The position numbers and the translations under genes are program-made. From NCBI GenBank assembly GCA_024762375.1, contig JANTHQ010000079.1, forward strand, positions 1 through 7,386: DNA of 7,386 nt, given 5' to 3'. Shown here one piece after another: positions 5,660-7,386 of the stretch (its first letter is position 1; the number at the start of each line of letters is the position of its first letter). Below the pieces are notes generated by a model that saw nothing but the letters and a program-made list of their open reading frames with translations, did not search any database and had not been told where the DNA came from. The stretch is from Anaerolineaceae bacterium (GTDB lineage: Bacteria; Chloroflexota; Anaerolineae; 4572-78).

Positions 5660-5725
5660 ATGAAACTGACCTTATCCGATAACAACATCGGCATAAATCT
5701 TTTTTCAAATGAGTCAGCACAATGA
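5660..5725 (+). CDS. Micro-ORF of 21 codons coupled to the OB-fold gene
   Basis: Between the RHH gene and the OB-fold gene lies ATG 5660, open for 21 codons. The peptide begins M-K-L-T-L-S-D-N-N-I and ends S-N-E-S-A-Q. Its stop TGA overlaps the ATG of the next gene as ATGA, the same junction used by most real genes in this train. A weak GAAAG precedes the start by one base only, and the next gene has no good ribosome binding site of its own. It may therefore be a leader peptide that carries ribosomes to the OB-fold start. It may also be chance. Confidence 0.35.
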   Translation: MKLTLSDNNIGINLFSNESAQ

Positions 5726-6045
5726 ATGAAAAAACCTCGTTTGCCATCGTCACCGGGCAAGTAGTATCCAAAGTCAAGAACTACCCGGACGGTACTGCCG
5801 GCTTCACACTGAGAAACGTTGACGGTGTGATATATATCAAAACCCGACGACATCTGTTACCGCACTTAAAGAAAAACGACCGGGTGTCCGTTGTCGGGCA
5901 TCTGGCATCAAATCAAACGGGGTGCGGTGCGAGGATGTTCGTGCATGCTGCCGCAATCTTAACCGCTCCCTACCCGCGTTTGTGGGATGACATCGGCATC
6001 CCGGCGCTACTGCGAACCATTTACGGACTGGAACAAGCACAATGA
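5722..6045 (+). CDS. OB-fold single-stranded DNA-binding (SSB-like) protein
   Basis: A protein of 107 residues. Residues about 6-80 follow the OB-fold pattern of SSB proteins: strand I-V-T-G-Q-V-V-S-K-V-K-N (9-20), strand G-F-T-L-R-N-V (27-33), strand V-I-Y-I-K-T (36-41), the signature K-K-N-D-R-V-S-V-V-G-H-L (50-61) and closing strand R-M-F-V-H-A-A-A-I (71-79). The D-x-V-x-V-x-G-x-L element is the most telling. It lacks the acidic D-D-D-I-P-F tail that recruits partner proteins in housekeeping SSBs. It ends in W-D-D-I-G-I-P-A-L-L and a short helix, so it is a reduced, element-type SSB-like protein. Its stop overlaps the initiator-like gene as ATGA, which links it to replication. No good ribosome binding site is seen, so it may depend on coupling from the micro-ORF before it. 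Confidence 0.65.
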   Translation: MNEKTSFAIVTGQVVSKVKNYPDGTAGFTLRNVDGVIYIKTRRHLLPHLKKNDRVSVVGHLASNQTGCGARMFVHAAAILTAPYPRLWDDIGIPALLRTIYGLEQAQ

Positions 6046-7094
6046 CAATTACCGGTGAACAGTGGCAAGCGGCCAAAAACATCTTAAAACACACGCTACC
6101 CGGTGCATACCAAAATATAAACCGCGCCACATTGCACCCATCGCCCAATGGCGCAGTGCACATTGGGGTGGCAGACAATCTTGTCGAGTTGTACACCGCC
6201 AGGCTATCAAAACCAATTGCCAGCGCTATCTGGCAAGTCACCGGCGAACAGCCGGAAATCATCTTCGAGAGCACCGATGCCGGCGGAACTGTCTCGCCAC
6301 CTGCACCCGCACCCGCGCCACAGCACGTTCTCCAAACATTCGATTTCCTGCCCGTCTGGCGAAAAACCGGATACAGCCAGATGGCGCATTACGTTACCAA
6401 ATTTTGGGTACCATACCTGTCGCCCAATGTCTTCGCCACGTGGAACGCCCTCGCCGCTGCCGACACCCGCCCGGTACAGCACCCCGAAAACCGGTGGACA
6501 CTCCCCCGTGAATTCTCGTACCGCGAACTGGCGCGCCACATCGGTGCCAGATCGCACAAAACAATCTCCGGGCGAAAAGACGAATGCGGCATCAGTCGTA
6601 AACACCGACTCATAAATCATCAGCCTATTACCGAAACTTGCACGCTATGCCCGCACCCGGTTCACCAACTCACCCCCGGCAATGATGGCGACAACCGTTG
6701 CCGGTACTGGCGACCCGGTACAATGGAAATCCTATACGCTGAAAAACTGTTGGCGCTTGACGTCCGTTTTGCTCCGGGAAATCCCTTGCCCCTTTTCACA
6801 ATCAGCGTTTACCGCGTCCTGCCCCTCCTCACGCCCCTTCAAGCGGAACAGTTGCCTGCTGCCACTCGCCGTGAACATACACGCTGGCTGCGCCGTCACG
6901 AACAAACCACCCGCCTTACTGTCGCCGACTGGCAAGCCATTACCGCTGCCACCCTCGTCCCCCGTCAGCCGGGCTACAACCCGCCGCGCCTTACCGGGAG
7001 CTACCAATTCAACCGCATTCTAGCCGAAATTGGCGATGACCGTGTACACGAAAGTACAGACTTGGGGCGGACAGCCCCATCCCCAGACGCCTGA
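6042..7094 (+). CDS. Replication-initiator-like protein with DnaA domain I-like N-terminus
   Basis: A protein of 350 residues starting at an ATGA overlap. Residues about 7-77 (W-Q-A-A-K-N-I-L-K to P-E-I-I-F-E) match the length, the W start and the N-G-x-x-x-I-x-V-x-[DN]-x-x-x-x-x-x-x-x-R layout of DnaA domain I. No AAA+ ATPase or DnaA C-terminal domain follows. A P-A-P-A-P-A linker (about 87-94) leads to a second unit: F-D-F-L-P-V-W-R-K-T-G-Y-S-Q-M-A-H-Y-V (100-118), then F-S-Y-R-E-L-A-R-H-I-G-A-R-S-H-K-T-I-S-G-R (158-178), a likely winged helix. A cysteine/histidine group, C182, H188, C200, C203, H205 and C220, could bind zinc. A third helix-rich part ends near residue 330. Residues about 334-346 are encoded by a 37-bp repeat and may not be native to the fold. 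It probably loads replication machinery at the element's origin; the role is inferred. Confidence 0.7.
   Translation: MTITGEQWQAAKNILKHTLPGAYQNINRATLHPSPNGAVHIGVADNLVELYTARLSKPIASAIWQVTGEQPEIIFESTDAGGTVSPPAPAPAPQHVLQTFDFLPVWRKTGYSQMAHYVTKFWVPYLSPNVFATWNALAAADTRPVQHPENRWTLPREFSYRELARHIGARSHKTISGRKDECGISRKHRLINHQPITETCTLCPHPVHQLTPGNDGDNRCRYWRPGTMEILYAEKLLALDVRFAPGNPLPLFTISVYRVLPLLTPLQAEQLPAATRREHTRWLRRHEQTTRLTVADWQAITAATLVPRQPGYNPPRLTGSYQFNRILAEIGDDRVHESTDLGRTAPSPDA
7043..7079 (+). repeat. 37-bp direct repeat, copy 1 (inside the end of the initiator-like gene)
   Basis: It runs TGTACACGAAAGT-A-CAGACT and ends with the hairpin TGGGGC (7063-7068) / GCCCCA (7074-7079) around GGACA. It matches copy 2 at 36 of 37 positions (A7056 against G7141). 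It overlaps the 10-bp palindrome CGTGTACACG at 7041-7050. It has no T tract behind it. Confidence 0.9.
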
Positions 7095-7127
7095 CCACTT
7101 TTTCAAGGTGGGGTGAACGCCGCGGGT

Positions 7128-7164
7128 TGTACACGAAAGTGCAGACTTGGGGCGGACAGCCCCA
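7128..7164 (+). repeat. 37-bp direct repeat, copy 2 (intergenic)
   Basis: The second copy starts 85 bp after the first start, with one mismatch (G7141). It carries the same TGGGGC-GGACA-GCCCCA hairpin. Here a T tract follows, turning the repeat into a terminator. A third GGGGCGGAC core occurs at 7231-7239 without the rest of the repeat. Confidence 0.9.
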
Positions 7165-7175
7165 CTCTTTTTTTT
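7148..7175 (+). terminator. Intrinsic terminator of the long gene train
   Basis: The 6-bp G+C-rich stem TGGGGC (7148-7153) with GCCCCA (7159-7164) and a 5-nt loop is followed by CTC and eight T residues (7168-7175). It lies 53 nt after the stop of the initiator-like gene. Confidence 0.8.
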
Positions 7176-7188
7176 GCGCCGTTTACGG

Positions 7189-7235
7189 CGGGCGTTCCGC
7201 CCGTCTCGGGGTGTGAAACGCCCCGGAGCCGGGGC
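7189..7235. other. Cluster of G+C-rich hairpins, two mutually exclusive
   Basis: Three stems lie in a row: CGGGCG/CGCCCG (7189-7194 with 7198-7203, loop TTC); CGGGGTG/CGCCCCG (7207-7213 with 7219-7225, one T-G pair); and GCCCC/GGGGC (7220-7224 with 7231-7235). The last two share the arm at 7220-7225, so only one can form at a time. They lie beyond the terminator, before an AT-rich tract, with no coding support on either strand. Confidence 0.6.
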
Positions 7236-7261
7236 GGACGTTCTCACTGCACTGCGCCCCT

Positions 7262-7318
7262 TCCATTTATATTTAAAATAAAAAAAGAAGAAGAGATAAA
7301 GAATATATGTCTTCTCTT
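7262..7318. other. AT-rich, purine-skewed tract behind the repeat block
   Basis: After about 200 bp of G+C-rich structured sequence the base composition switches sharply to runs such as TTTATATTTAAAATAAAAAA, then AGAAGAAGAGA, then a matching pyrimidine run TCTTCTCTTTCTC. It could be an easily melted element next to a replication origin, or simply a promoter upstream region. No gene is supported in it; the minus-strand frame across it is a chance frame. Confidence 0.4.
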
Positions 7319-7354
7319 TCTCATTCGCTGAAACCCGAAAATGTGCCAAAACCA

Positions 7355-7384
7355 TTGACTTTTACCCCCGGATTTTGGTATAAT
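7355..7384 (+). promoter_or_regulatory. Sigma-70-type promoter leading out of the window
   Basis: TTGACT (7355-7360), an 18-bp spacer and a perfect TATAAT (7379-7384). The start site would fall a few bases beyond the window edge, so a new transcription unit on the plus strand begins just outside. With the terminator at 7148-7175, this makes 7176-7354 a boundary region. Confidence 0.75.
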
Positions 7385-7386
7385 GT

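Noticed and set aside
7043..7164. CRISPR array
   Set aside because: Only two repeat copies, one inside a coding region, with a hairpin/terminator form and no regular spacers or cas genes.
7020..7355. Minus-strand open frame of 111 codons over the repeat block
   Set aside because: It crosses two terminator or hairpin regions and both repeats in different frames, with low-complexity basic and phenylalanine-rich content and no ribosome binding site seen; a chance frame.

Overview
The window looks like the junction between a bacterial chromosome and a plasmid-like accessory element. No sequence in it names the organism. Three things point to a Chloroflexota (Anaerolineae-like) host or a similar environmental bacterium: the secreted protein that opens with an N-[LG]-[LV]-x-N-x-GF-[DE]-x-G-x-x-x-W type motif, a tRNA gene without an encoded CCA, and the style of the small element genes. 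This is inference, not proof. Promoters are of the ordinary sigma-70 type and most genes have clear GGAGG-like ribosome binding sites.

Layout. (1) Positions 1-356, minus strand: the start of a secreted protein gene with a signal peptide, cut by the window edge. (2) 489-663: a tRNA-Gly(GCC) gene with its own promoter and an intrinsic terminator. tRNA 3' ends are classic integration sites. (3) 775-1318: a gene for a double helix-turn-helix DNA-binding protein, ended by an intrinsic terminator. (4) 1340-1672: a near-consensus promoter, a 73-residue glycine-rich membrane-type protein and a 14-bp hairpin, forming a compact expression cassette. (5) 1685-7094: a long one-way gene train, much of it joined by ATGA or other short overlaps. 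It encodes two small unknown proteins, a ParM/StbA-like actin ATPase, a 59-residue acidic protein, three unknown or weakly classified small proteins including one WGR-like protein, a two-helix membrane protein, a ribbon-helix-helix (ParR-like) protein, a 21-codon micro-ORF, an OB-fold (SSB-like) protein, and a 350-residue protein with a DnaA domain I-like N-terminus followed by a winged-helix/zinc-type region. (6) 7043-7386: a GC-rich structured block with two copies of a 37-bp repeat, several hairpins and a terminator, then an AT-rich stretch and a strong promoter that fires out of the window.

Reading them together: segregation (actin-like ATPase plus RHH adaptor), single-strand DNA handling (OB-fold) and replication initiation (DnaA-N fusion) are the core of a low-copy replicon. 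Repeats and an AT-rich tract directly behind the initiator gene are where an origin could sit. No integrase, relaxase or conjugation gene lies in the window, so whether this is an integrated plasmid, an ICE or a phage-plasmid cannot be decided here. Domain assignments come from reading the protein sequences by eye, without profile searches.
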